A DNA stretch of 64,000 bases from Haematobia irritans (Eukaryota > Arthropoda > Insecta > Diptera > Muscidae), in the NCBI RefSeq assembly GCF_050003625.1, contig NC_134397.1, positions 222,766,537-222,830,536 on the forward strand. Direction: 5' to 3'. Below the pieces are notes generated by a model. That model worked only from the letters and a program-made list of their open reading frames with translations, had not been told where the DNA came from and did no database searches. The first letter of the stretch is position 1, and each line of letters opens with the position of its first letter. Of the stretch, positions 46,123 to 57,762 are shown in pieces. The position numbers were made by a program, and so were the translations under genes.

Positions 46123-47310
46123 ATAGGGAAACTTTCTATTTTCAAAAACCTTCCCGACTAGATATCGAAAAATCTCGTACCTCCCCATAATAATTTCATA
46201 ACGTCCTCTACGATCCCTATAAATCCAAGTAAATTGAATAAGTTTAAAGTTTTTACTATCAAAGAGGAGTTCCCCTTCCTTCCCTGATTGTATTAATTTT
46301 TTTCACCTTCTTCTACGTTTCCTGTAAATTTCTGGTAAATTGTAAAAGTCTATATTTTGCTTTACTCTTTTAACAAAAGAACATCCCCTTCCGCGACCAA
46401 AAAGAGAAAAACTAATAGAGGGGATTTTTTCCAAGTGGGTCACTTGGTCACATTCCTGAAATTTTTAAGAAATCGGGAACTTCTATTCCAATTTCAATAT
46501 GTCGGGCATGGGGAAGCTACCCACCCCCATTCATGGATAAAAAAGTCAGGTACTTCATATTAATTTCATAACTTGCTCTCCCCCTTTAGAAATCGGAGGA
46601 GTTTAGTTTTTTTTCGCATAAAAATATTCAGCAGGGAAATGCCCGACCAAATATCGTAGAATAAAGTAGCGGATCATTTTCTATTGGGTGTCCCTAAACT
46701 TTCCTGAAAATTTCAAGCAAGACTTAGAACTTCGGTACAAATTTCAAAAGGTCGAACAAAAACAGCAGGTACTACAAAAAAAATAAAACAGATACTCCAT
46801 ATTATTATTTTTATAACTCCCCCCACCCCACGTTTTCTGTAAATTTCATGCGGAGTAGCTCAGCTTTCCAATGTACTTAAAATAAAAGTTGAACAAATAG
46901 GCGGTCCCCCTCCAGGACCAAATATCGAAAAATAAAGTAGTGAACCTTTGTCTAGATGCCTTCAACCTTCCCTGAAATCCGAGCATTTGGTTTTATTTTC
47001 CAAACACATGGAAGTCTCCCTTTTTGTCCATATATTAAAAATTAGCTACCCCATATTAACTTCGTAAACCTCACCATTGTCCACTGTACATTTCATGTAA
47101 ATCGGAGAAGTTTAGTTTTTCCACTGTACTTTATAAAAGGTAGTACCCCTCCCCGACCAAAATATCGAAAAATAAAATAGCAGGACTTTGTTTAGACCCT
47201 ATTCCAAAAGTTCTCTGAAAATTTCAAGCAAATCGGTTCGGCCGTTTCAGAGCTTACCCGGAACGTACAAACAAACATAAATATAACTCGAATTGTATAT
47301 AAGAAGATTT
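46123..47310. repeat. Family J degenerate tandem repeat, period about 240-270 bp
   Basis: The phrase GACCAAATATCGAAAAATAAA (with variants) recurs near 46155, 46646, 46916 and 47157. Each is followed by C-rich sequence, CCATATTAATTTCATAAC and TTTCATGTAAATCGG variants. The last unit ends with GGTTCGGCCGTTTCAGAG and AACAAACATAAATATAACTCG. Such text is common in insect repeats. No coding frame spans it. Confidence 0.65.
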
Positions 47311-48175
47311 TAAGAGCTAAGATTTAAGAAAATGTGCATACATACAAAGCTCAAGTATTAAATTTCCCAAAATCTTAAAAGGATATAGAGAAGGATTCAT
47401 GGCAGCGTTGTTCTTTTTTTGTTTTGCCCCTGCCCTAAAGACAACCAAAACCCCTATAAAAAGGTCTTATTTGATAAGAAATAAATCAAACCGTGACATG
47501 TCCAAGAAGGATATGGCTTAATACAAACTATCTCCATTGAGATTAAGACTTTTATGCCCTTTTCACTACCCCCAAACCACCCACCCCCGACCTGATTGAT
47601 ATACTTGTAAAGGTATATGGTTTTGTTCAAATGAAAAAAAGGACCAACTTTTTTCTGCTGATTTTGAATAAACATTGTGCCCAAAGCAGAGCAGGTAGGC
47701 AGAGGGATTTCTTTTTTTTTTGTTGTAAGAAACCTAAACTAATAACCAAAGAACAATAAAAGCAGGACTATTATCCGCATAAACAAAGCCTACAATATAT
47801 AGTATGAGAAATAAAATAAACAAACAATTGCAAATGACAGTAACTAAGAGGTGAAGAGGGGGAAGTTCCCCCTAATTCAATATTTTGATTAAGAAAAGAG
47901 CAATGCTCATTCAAAACCAAAATAAATTATTAGGGTTGCCCTACATAAATTCTGAATGTAGAATTAGCAATTTTGAGTATTTAAATTTGAAATGAAAGAA
48001 CAAAGAACATGATAACATTTATTAACCAAGGGGTAATAAATACCTATTTGGGATAATTAAGTTGTACAATATATTTAAATTCAGCACAAAGATAGAAAAT
48101 TTATTTAAACTTAGAAAAAAATCTTATTTAAAAAACAGTAACTTGTTCACATATGTTAGCTATCGATCGAACCGG
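47311..48175. other. Intergenic interval, no gene seen
   Basis: AT-rich single-copy sequence with short ORFs only. Confidence 0.4.
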
Positions 48176-48423
48176 CACCCAGAGAAGGAATATGATCACT
48201 TCAAACATGTTTTAAGAGCAAAATGTTATTTTTGGGTGGTGACCATGTAACATGGTTTTCGCAACCATGTTATTTTCTCGGAAATCATGTACCTGATTTC
48301 GGCAAGCAGGTTATATTACGAGAAAATAATATTTTAGTGACAAACATGTTACATGGTCACCATACAAACATAACATTTTGCTCTTGAAACATGTTTGAGG
48401 TGATCATATTCCTTCTCTGCGTG
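48176..48423. mobile_element. 248-bp foldback MITE
   Basis: Arms 48181-48254 and 48345-48418 are inverse copies over 74 bp with five mismatches by eye (outermost shared block AGAGAAGGAATATGATCAC). The outer edge is CAC(C/G)CAGAG on each side. Inside the loop a further pair, ATTTTCTCG and CGAGAAAAT, allows nearly full folding. No target duplication was identified. Confidence 0.85.
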
Positions 48424-48502
48424 GGAAATACATTCGATTATAAAGAGGAATTCAACTTACGTATATAGTCTATTGAACAGTGGTTAATATTCCAAAGGAA
48501 GA

Positions 48503-48548
48503 ATGTAAAGTAAACCCCTGCAAAGGAAAAATGTAAAGTAAACCCCTG
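48503..48548 (+). repeat. Short tandem duplication next to family B
   Basis: The block GGAAGAATGTAAAGTAAACC (and four more bases CCTG) is repeated about 33 bp later with one difference, directly before the start of a B element. Confidence 0.7.
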
Positions 48549-48902
48549 CCCAGCAAAAAAGCGTCGCCAAAAAAAAAAAATAGTGAAAATGTTATTTTTG
48601 AATCTGGCAGTAGTGAAAAATTGGCGCAGAAGCGATAAATTTATGGACGGATGTCCACCATTTCAACAGCCGTTGCACTGAATTTGCATCACATCTTACT
48701 CTGTGATTCAAATTCAGTGTTTTGGGTGTGAGTTAAAAAATGTTTTCATATTTTCCCAAATAAATAATTTTCATAATTTTTTATGATTTTAATGCGCTTG
48801 TCTGAAATGCTTGAATTAAAATATTTTGCAAAATTCGCAATATTTCTTGAATGGATTTAGAATTTTTTTTTTTCGACAAAAATTCAAGAATTTGTACCAT
48901 TT
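48549..48902 (+). mobile_element. Family B element, copy 6, truncated
   Basis: Starts CCCAGCAAAAAAGCGTCGCC and follows the B order until AATTTGTACCATTT, where mariner copy 2 begins at a TA. No B right end is found after the mariner. Confidence 0.8.
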
Positions 48903-49091
48903 TAACAGGTTGGCTGATAAGTCAGATGTGATGTGTCAGACCGGGACACATAGATGGTGTCGCTAGCATTAAATGCATATTACTTTTATATAGTACCAAC
49001 CTTCGAATGATTCGTGTCAAAATTTGACGTCTGTAAGTCAATTAGTTTCTGAGATAGAGCGTCGTGAAGCAACTTTTGTTATTGTGAACAA

Positions 49092-50961
49092 ATGGAAAAA
49101 AAGGAATTTCGTGTTTTGATAAAATACTGTTTTCTGAAGGGAAAAAATACGGTGGAAGCAAAAACTTGGCTTGATGAAATGAGCACACGGATGAAAAAGA
49201 CTGTTTTTCATATGTTTGGCTATAAACATTATATGTTTGGAAAACAAATTTTTAAACACAATATTTTTGAGTGCAAGCATATAATGTTCATAAACTAGCA
49301 TAACATGTTTGGGACATATATGTTAATATGTTAGAACATATTAAGTTTGGGACATAAAATGTTTTTACATATAATATGCTTGGATGCAAACATATATTAA
49401 TTTAGAAATAACCTATAAACATATATGTGTTTAGTAGCTTGGAGCGCTATTTAACAGGGAGCGATATTGAATTAAGTTGGTGGTTGTTGCTTGTTATTAC
49501 AAAATTAACATTTTATTTTTCCTTGGGCAATTGATCAGCTACTTCTATGATCCTTACAAACTGTGTGGTCCGCTGTTCGAATCCCCGTCCGGCAAAAGGT
49601 AAAATTAAAATAAAAAATCATACAATTGAATAATTTCTTCTACAATGTTTGTATTATAGAAAAAGGTGCTAAGATCTAAAAAAGATGTGGGGGAATATAC
49701 AATTGGGCAGAAACAAAATTTTGAGCATTCAGGTCGAAAACCTATGTTGTTAGCACCTATATTACCTGTTTATTTTCATAATTCATTATGATTGTAAATA
49801 TATAAATAAATAAATAAAATTTTGAGCACAATATTGTTTGGGAGAATTTTTTTAAGCATATAATATTTTTAGGTGCAAAATGCTCCCAAACATATTATAT
49901 GTTCACATAATAACATATTGTTTTTTGGAAGACAACATTATTGAATTTGGATGCAAAAATACAAAATGTTTGGAACTTAGACTACCCAAACATATATTGT
50001 TTAGACCAATATGCTTTCAAACATATTATATATTGGAAGAGATCAAACATATAAATGTTTGGGCAATACCCAAAAATGTATATGCTTGAAGCAAAATATG
50101 TTTGGGAATATATGTTACAGAAGCGAATTTTTGTGAGCGTGCACAAAATGATTTTGAATGACCGTAAAATGAAGTTGATCGAGATAGCAGAAGCCTTAAA
50201 GATATCAAAGGAACGTGTTGGTCATATCATTCATCAATATTTGGATATGCGGAAGCTCTGTGCAAAATGGGTGCCGCGCGAGCTCACATTTGACCAAAAA
50301 CAACAACGTGTTGATGATTCTAAGCGGTGTTTGCAGCTGTTAACTCGTAATATACCCGAGTTTTTCCCTCGATATGTGACAATGGATGAAACATGGCTCC
50401 ATCACTACACTCCTGAGTCCAATCGACAGTCGGCTGAGTGGACAGCGACCGGTGCACCGTCTCCGAAGCGTGGAAAGACTCAAAAGTCCGCTGGCAAAGT
50501 AATGGCTTCTGTTTTTTGGGATGCGCATGGAATAATTTTCGATCGATTATCTTGAGAAGGGAAAAACCATCAACAGTGACTATTATATGGGGTTATTGGA
50601 GCGTTTGAAGGTCGAAAGCGCGGCAAAACGGCCCCATATGAAGAAGAAAAAAGTGTTGTTCCACCAAGACAACGCACCGTGCCACAAGTCATTGAGAACG
50701 ATGGCAAAAATTCATGAATTCGTCTTCGAATTGCTTCCCCGCCCACCGTATTCTCCAGATCTGGCCCCCAGCGACTTTTTCTTGTTCTCAGACCTCAAAA
50801 GGATGCTCGCAGGGAAAAAAATTGGCTGCAACGAAGAGGCGATCGCCGAAACTGAGGACTATTTTGAGGCAAAACCGAAGGAGTACTACCAAAATGGTAT
50901 CAAAAAATTGGAAGGTCGTTATAATCGTTGTATCGCTCTTGAAGGGAACTATGTTGAATAA
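49092..50961 (+). pseudogene. Mariner transposase pseudogene, copy 2
   Basis: N-terminal codons start at 49092. About 30 codons later the reading jumps from WLD to E-M-S, so roughly 40 codons of the linker are deleted, and the F element sits right at that junction. Coding resumes at 50142 (HKMIL, then KMKLIEIAEALKISKERVGH, the helix-turn-helix). The first catalytic motif TMDETWLHHY is in frame. An extra base near 50540 shifts the frame. From 50587 the rest is intact to the normal C-terminus, with HQDNAPCH and LAPSDFF. Better preserved than copy 1, but not functional. Confidence 0.93.
49196..50141 (+). mobile_element. F-family element, copy 2
   Basis: Ends CACGGATGAAAAAGACTG and TTTTTGTGAGCGTG. 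Very similar to copy 1 over its whole length, including the central B-box segment. Flanks are GAGCA and CACAAAA, sharing CA, which is compatible with a 2-bp duplication, but the host sequence on the two sides is not contiguous. Confidence 0.8.
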
Positions 50962-51093
50962 CAAAAACGAATTTTGACAAAAAATGTGTTTTTCTTTGTT
51001 AGACCGGGGACTTATCAGCCAACCTGTTATTTTGTAAATTGCGCACTCATAAAATTTAGGTTGCGTTATCTTTAATACAATTTTTTTCAGTGT

Positions 51094-51622
51094 ATGTTCC
51101 AGGCACCCATACTATGTGAACATTTTACTGGTGAGCCATCTTGTTGAGAGATTTCCGGCAGTCTATGGCTGTTTTCGAGTTGGTGATCAAACGGGAACTC
51201 ACTACGACAATACCAAGCGAAACAAATCATATCGTTACGCCGATCATGCCTCAACATCGACGGCAAAGCCGAATATCCATGGAAAGAAGTTAGTGATAAA
51301 AGGCCACAATATTTTGAAAGACACGATAACATTCAGCCTGGGGAGCCTTATCCCACGCGACGTATAGCCCTGATATTGCTCCTTCGGTTTATCACTTGTT
51401 CCGATCGATGGCGCATGATCTGGCTGTTCAGCATTTTCGTTCTTATGAGGAAGCCAAAATTTGGGTCGATTCGCGGATTGAGTCAAAATACGAGCCGTTT
51501 TTCGTCGCGGTATCCGTATGTTGCCTAAAAGATGGATTTATATGAAGTTTCCATTTATAGATCTTTTGCCTGATTTACAATCATATTACCACAGAGGCCA
51601 AAAAAGACGCTTAGATTTAGAC
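51094..51622 (+). pseudogene. Mariner-family transposase fragment, tandem unit 1
   Basis: Readable pieces are THYDNTKRNKSYRYADHAS, TSTAKPNIHGKK and, after a deletion and frameshift, SPDIAPSVYHLFRSMAHDLA and QHFRSYEEAKIWVDSRIESK. These belong to a mariner transposase of a different subfamily from the irritans copies. The region containing the second catalytic Asp is missing. Here the third catalytic position is Val (APSV). Confidence 0.8.
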
Positions 51623-52151
51623 ATGTTCCAGGCACCCATACTATGTGAACATTTTACTGGTCAGCCATCTTGTTGAGAGATTTCCGGCAGTCTATGGCTG
51701 TTTTAGAGTTGGTGATCAAACGTTAACTCACTACGACAATACCAAGCGAAACAACTCATATCATTACGCCGATCATGTCTCAACATCGTCGGCAAAACCG
51801 AATATCCATGGAAAGAAGTTAGTGATAAAAGGCCACAATATTTTGAAAGACACGATAACATTCAGCCTGAGAAGCCTTATCCCACGCGACGTATAGCCCT
51901 GATATTGCTCCTTCGGATTATCACTTGTTCCGATCGATGGTGCATGATCTGGCTGTTCAGCATTTTCGTTCTTATGAGGAAACCAAAATTTGGGTCGATT
52001 CGCGGATTGAGTCAAAAGACGAGCCGTTTTTCGTCGAGGTATCCGTATGTTGCCTAAAAGATGGATTTATACGAAATTTCCATTTATAGATTTTTTGCCT
52101 GGTTTACACTCATATTACCACAAAGGCCAAAGGAAACGCTTAAATTTAGAC
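51623..52151 (+). pseudogene. Mariner-family transposase fragment, tandem unit 2
   Basis: A direct repeat of 51094-51622 with an exact 529-bp offset and few differences. It has the same internal deletion as unit 1 but keeps Asp at the third catalytic site (APSD). Both units end with a stretch of family G sequence, so the fragment was inside a G element before duplication. Confidence 0.85.
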
Positions 52152-52255
52152 ATAGCTCCCATATATATATTTAGACTAATATCAACTTAACGGAGATCAG
52201 CGGCCGGAGTTTCACCTGAAGTTGTTTCAAATTTTGCTCAAAACAAGATTAGTTT
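52152..52255 (-). repeat. Family G fragment
   Basis: ATAGCTCCCATATATATATTT and following sequence match a G unit; it links the mariner tandem to the E element. Confidence 0.6.
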
Positions 52256-53690
52256 TTATACCCACCACCATAGAATGGTGACGGGGTATAATAAGTTTGT
52301 CATTCCGTTTGTAACGCATCGAAATATCGATTTCCGACTATATAAAGTATATATATTCGTGATCAGGGAGAAATTCTAAGACGATATAAGCATGTCCGTC
52401 TGTCCGTCTGTCTGGCTGTCTGTTGTAATCACGCTACAGCATTCAATAATGGAGCTATCGTCCTGAAATTTGGCACAGAATCGTCTTTTGTCTGCGCGCA
52501 GGTCAAGTTCGAAGATGGGCTATATCGGGCCATGTTTTGGTATAGCCCCCATATAAACCGACCTCCCGATTTGGGGTCTTTCGCTTATAGAAACCGTAGT
52601 TTTCATCCAATTTGCGCGAAATTGAAAATCTAGAGGTATTTTGGGACCTTGAAGAGGTGTGCCAAAAATGGTGAGTGTCGGTCCATGGTTTGGTATAGCC
52701 CCCATATAAACCGATCTCCCGATTTGGGGTCTTTCGCTTATAGAAACCGTAGTTTTCATCCAATTTGCGCGAAATTGAAAATCTAGAGATATTTTGGGAC
52801 CTTGAAGAGGTGTGCCAAACATGGTGAGTATCGGTCCATGTTTTGGTATAGCCCCCATATAAACCGACCTCCCGATTTGGGGTCTTTCGCTTATAGAAAC
52901 CGTAGTTTTCATCCAATTTGCGCGAAATTGAAAATCTAGAGATATTTTGGGACCTTGAAGAGGTGTGCCAAAAATGGTGAGTGTCGGTCCATGTTTTGGT
53001 ATAGCCCCCATATAAACCGACCTCCCGATTTTACTTCTTGGGCTTATAGAAACCGTAGTTTTTATCCAATTTGCCTGAAATTGGAAATCTAGAGGTATTT
53101 TTGGCCCATAAAGAGGTGTGCCGAAAACGGTTAGTATCGGTCGGTATTTTAGTATAGCCCCCATAAGAACGATTTCCCGATTTAACTCCTTAGGTTTCTA
53201 GAAACCGTAGTTTTTATCCGATTTGCCTGAAATTGTAAATATTCTCGTATTTAAGGCTCACAAAAACGTGTATCGGATTAAGTTTTTATCGGTCCATTTG
53301 GTAATGCCTCCATATAGACCAATTTCACTTCTTGTGAGTATAGAAGGCGCACTGATCATGAAAATTGCTTGAAACTCAATGTAAAATTTCCAGATTTTAT
53401 TTTTCGGGTGAAAATCTACAGATTTAAAATTTCAAATCAAGACGTTATTTTATAATTTTCTTGCACACTTACAAGAGATGTTAATGATTCCTCTAAAACT
53501 CAAACAAAAATGGTTCTTATAAATCCAGAATCTGATATAGTCCTCATAGGTGAAATCTTTAAATGTATCTTCGGGAAGTGTCCTCAAGTCCTCAAGCCCT
53601 CCTGAAATTTCAAAGGAAATCCTAATATTTGGTTCATGGTGGTGGGTATTTAAGATTCGGCCCGGCCGAACTTACTGCTGTATATACTTG
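52256..53690 (-). repeat. Family E element, complete, with homogenised units
   Basis: Minus orientation. Tail TACCCACCACCATAGAATGG at 52259, a GTCCGTCTGTCCGTCTGTCT tract at 52395, then units with TATAGCCCCCATATA at 52541, 52694, 52847, 53000 and 53153, exactly 153 bp apart. The units at 52541-52999 are nearly identical to each other, which marks recent amplification or conversion. The head ends with GGCCCGGCCGAACTTAC and GTATATACTTG. Confidence 0.9.
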
Positions 53691-55358
53691 TTATATGTGG
53701 TTTTGCATTGCCACTAAATAAAAAATGGTTTATACAAAAATAAACTGTATTTCATTAAAGTGACAAGCCCACAAACCCTTTGGTTTTCTGCTGGAGTATC
53801 TGATGTTTTCATTCCGTAGTAAGAGGCTATGGGCTTCTTCATCTGTTTTTACTCAAAAAAAAATCCCAACTTTAGCGCCATTTAAAATCTTGGTAAATAC
53901 ACACTTCCCTATATCACGGCTAGTCGATGACAAAGTCTACGGTTGTGACCTTAAATCCAATTTTATTGAAAACTCCCCAAAATAAAACCCTCTTCAAAAA
54001 AGGTAAGCATGGATTATTTTACGCCATTTTTTTATATTCGATTTTTTTTTTCTCCTCTATTGAACTTGTATTTATAACGTTGGGGGCGTTTCGGGGACAA
54101 CAAAGCACCGGTGGTATTATACGGGTATCTCTCATAATGATTATCTGCTAAAAAGAACAAAAGACCATTACAGACAATAGAAAACCCCGGTCATTTGATA
54201 TCCCTTGGCTCATTGGAGTCCCTCAAGGGTTTACCTGAAGCCAAAATAAAAAATAAACAAAACTATAAAAAGCCAGACATGATTTCCCCAACCCATACAT
54301 TCTCGGTCATTTTCATTCATACACAACACAAGTGATTAAATTCCAAAGAACAAGAATGGGACAGGAAAAGGCTGACCCTTATAAAATTAGTAAAATTATT
54401 ATGGATGAAAGTTAAATTGTGGGATTCTGTGTAAAAAGTGATTAAGAGATTACAGCATTTGCTTAGTGCTCTACGATGAGTCCAACTATAAATTTTCTAC
54501 CATCCATTACTAAAGATAAACTTTAATTGTGGTGTCTCTTTGGATGCCCTAACCATAAATGTCAAGAACTTTTCCACACAAAAAACCAAAAAAAAAAAAA
54601 TTTCATAGACATGAAGATACGCATGCAACACTCTGTAGTAAATTTATTAACTTTTTGTTATCTCAAAGCTGTCATGTGAATGAGAATGGATATGTAAGGC
54701 CACACTAAAACTGACCAGTAAGTTATTCTTATGAATATATTAGGTTTATACAAAAGTGTATACATCCTCGGAAGAGAAAGCAAGTGGACTTCTCTAGTAA
54801 ATATTGGACAGTGAGTCAAAACTTGTAAGAGTAAAATAAAAATTTCCTGAATATACATCCCCTTTAACAAGCAATTTATGTGAGTCTCATATATAAAGAA
54901 TTTTCCCTGAGGACCATTTCAAGTAAGAAGATTTTGGGCCACTTTTCCCTGCTCCCCTATTCTAAATAAAATTTCCGCGGGGAATTTTTCTTTTTCCCTT
55001 ATTCTAAACCAACTTAGAAAATGGAAAACTTTTGGGAAAAAATTGGTATTACAAATGCCAATGAAAAGGGAAAAATTATGACACTTTTTGGGAATAATTT
55101 CCCCAAAAAATTCAAGGGAGTTGCTACCAAAATCATCATTTCTCTGTAATTTCAGGTCAAAAACCACAAAGTAAAAACAAAAAAAAAAAAAAAAATAAAC
55201 GAGTTGTGGCATGCAGTAGGATGGGATGCATACAAGTACCGAATACTGATCTCATGGTCACAGATCTGTACATATTTTAAAAATTATATCCTATTTAGAA
55301 AATTCTATCATATTTAATATAGGTGCTTGTTCCTTGAAAAAGCAATAATTCGGACATG
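53691..55358. other. Intergenic interval, no gene seen
   Basis: AT-rich single-copy sequence. Small frames at 53803-54151 and 54658-55212 lack splice context and recognisable motifs. A T/A-rich tract lies near 55175-55196. Confidence 0.4.
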
Positions 55359-55885
55359 CACGGACGAAAAAGACTGTTTTTCATATGTTTGGATGTAAAA
55401 ATTATATGCTTGAAACTCAAATTGTTAGCACATTATTTTTAAGTGAAAACATATAATGTTCATAAACTAATATAATATGTTTGCGACATATATGTTAATA
55501 TGTTAGAACATATCATGTTTGGGGCATTGCATTTTCTTAAATATAATATCTCTGTATGCAAGCATATATAAGTTTGACATTTCGTATAAACATATATATG
55601 TTTGGAAACGTTGGAGAGAGAGAGAGAAAGAATAGAAGACATGATAAAGATGCCGGCGGAGATAAATAACGAAATATTATTATTTATTTACTGCATTTTG
55701 ATATAATAATAGTTGTCTAAGTATTTTATATATGGATTTGAATTTGTTATACCATAGTGTCTTTCTAAATTGTAGCTATGCATAATCATATTTGGCCTGT
55801 CCTTGGCTTCTCGATTATGAAATAAAAATATATGAAATGAAATGAAATACATATAAGTTTTATTTTATGAAATATGTCCACCGTG
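55359..55885 (+). mobile_element. F-family element, diverged subtype
   Basis: Starts CACGGACGAAAAAGACTG and shares the ATATGTTTGG-rich left part of F, then diverges, with a GAGAGAGAGAGA patch near 55614 and a right end GTCCACCGTG. It lacks the central B-box segment. Confidence 0.6.
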
Positions 55886-56851
55886 CACCCTCACAAAAAA
55901 TCGCTTCTGTAACATATACTCCCAAACATATTTTGCTTCAAGCATATACATTTTTGGGTATTGCCCAAACATTTATATGTTTGATCTCTACCAATATATA
56001 ATATGTTTGAAAGCATATTGGTCTAAACAATATATGTTTGGGTAGTCTAAGTTCCAAACATTTTGTATTTTTGCATCCAAATTCAATAATGTTGTCTTCC
56101 AAAAAACAATATGTTATTATGTGACCATATAATATGTTTGGAAGCATTTTGCACCCAAAAATATTATATGCTTAAAAAAAATTCTCCCAAACAATATTGT
56201 GCTCAAAATTTTTTTTATTTATTTATATATTTACAATCATAATGAATTATGAAAATAAACAGGTAATATAGGTGCTAACAACATAGGTTTTCGACCTGAA
56301 TGCTCAAAATTTTGTTTCTGCCCAATTGTATATTCCCCGACATCTTTCTCACTTCCACGAGATTTTTTAGTTCTTAGCACGTTTTTCTGTAATACAAACA
56401 TTGTAGAAGAAATTATTCAATTTTACGATTTTTTTTTTATTTTAATTTTACCTTTTGCCGGACGGGGATTCGAACAGCGGACCACACAGTTTGTAAGGAT
56501 CAAAGAAGTAGCTGATCAATTGCCCAAGGAAAAATAAAATGTTAATTTTGTAATAACAAGCAACAACCACCAACTTAATTCAATATCGCTCCCTGTTAAA
56601 TAGCGCTCCAAGCTACTAAACACATATATGTTTATAGGCTATTTCTAAATTAATATATGTTTGCATTCAAGCATATTATATTTACAAACATTTTATGTCC
56701 CAAACATAATATGTTCTAACATATTAACATATGTCGCAAACATGTTATGCTAGTTTATGAACATCATATGCTTGCACCCAAAAATATTGTGTTTAAAAAT
56801 TTGTGTTCCAAACATATAATGTTTATAGCCAAACATATGAAAAACAGTCTT
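55886..56851 (-). mobile_element. F-family element, copy 4
   Basis: Minus copy starting CACCCTCACAAAAAATCGC and ending CATATGAAAAACAGTCT, missing the last dozen bases. Directly abuts the diverged F copy in opposite orientation. The central B-box segment is at about 56455-56490. Confidence 0.8.
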
Positions 56852-57087
56852 ATAACTTCTTTAAGAACTTTGCTCAGGCCACTGGGCCACAGATACGTCT
56901 CGATATTTTCCTACGCCCTTTTCGGCAAAGAAACGTAGCATTTAATTTGATTAATGGGGATAATCCAAATGATTTGCGTTGAGGTGGAATATGGGCTGCT
57001 AACACGTCAAACAGGTACTTGAAGGCAAGCTAATTTATAATATAATATTTTTGAAACTTTCGAAAGCAAATCATCCCATTAACTAAC

Positions 57088-57286
57088 GGTCATACTAGGC
57101 AAATATTTGACAGAATTCAAACAAGAATTTGTCATCACAAAACAAAAAAAATCAGCAAACAGTTTTAGCTCATATTGGATACATAACATCATGCTAGGAT
57201 GTTATGTATGATTTTCAAAACCTGTACCTGTTCGAAAATGTTCCTGTTTGACACTCATTTTTGTCAAATATTTATCTGGTGTGAAC
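57088..57286. mobile_element. K-family MITE with central hairpin
   Basis: Left end GGTCATACTAGGCAAATATT and right end AAATATTTATCTGGTGTGAA are imperfect inverses. In the middle ATACATAACATC (57179-57190) and GATGTTATGTAT (57198-57209) form a perfect 12-bp stem with a 7-nt loop. Confidence 0.7.
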
Positions 57287-57451
57287 ACGCCCTAAGTAAC
57301 AACGTTAATGGCATCATATAACTTTCTCCTTTCTATCCTTTCGCTTTTAACTCAACTTTTACATCAATTCAATACATCACTTAAAAATTTGTATTAAAAT
57401 GAAACAGTTGAAGTAAAAAAGTTAAGTTATTTCTTACTTGTCCTTTCGTTC

Positions 57452-57655
57452 GCCAACAGTTTAGAATTCCCAGCGAATATTCAGAATTAGTTTCTTTTTG
57501 TCCGAAGAAAATATTCTTTTAAGGCAAATAAAACTGAGGCCACCGTTAGAATACTTGGCATAACATAGATTATAAAGAAATAACTTTGTAAGAAAAGGAC
57601 ATTTCGGTTGTCTAAAATTTCGTTCCGGAGGATTGTATTTTTTTTGCGTGTGTAG
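57452..57655. mobile_element. M-family MITE, partial
   Basis: The right half (TGTCTAAAATTTCGTTCCGG, then TTTTTTTTGCGTGTGTA) matches the right end of the element at 58391-58590. The left end is diverged. A 71-codon minus frame across it is not credible. Confidence 0.5.
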
Positions 57656-57762
57656 TGAGGCCCCCAGAACTCTCAAAACTGGTCCTTTGGCCTCAAATAG
57701 GCCTGTTGTCTCAACATATTTATTGCTGCTATAGAAGCCAAGATTTTTAAATATCTATTAGT

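Larger units (their letters stand above)
48905..51027 (+). mobile_element. Mariner element (irritans type), copy 2, with F element inside
   Basis: Begins ACAGGTTGGCTGATAAGTC after TA (48903-48904) and ends CTTATCAGCCAACCTGT before TA (51028-51029). The right inverted repeat is intact. A 10 to 20-bp stretch after the left repeat is rearranged (GATGTGATGTGTCAGACC). An F element occupies 49196-50141. Confidence 0.95.

Noticed and set aside
52520..53164. 214-codon minus-strand frame in an E element
   Set aside because: Same cause as above; a second frame on the same strand is also open, and unit differences do not look like protein-preserving changes.
57461..57676. 71-codon minus frame
   Set aside because: It lies across an M-family MITE whose end is repeated at 58551, so it is not a gene.
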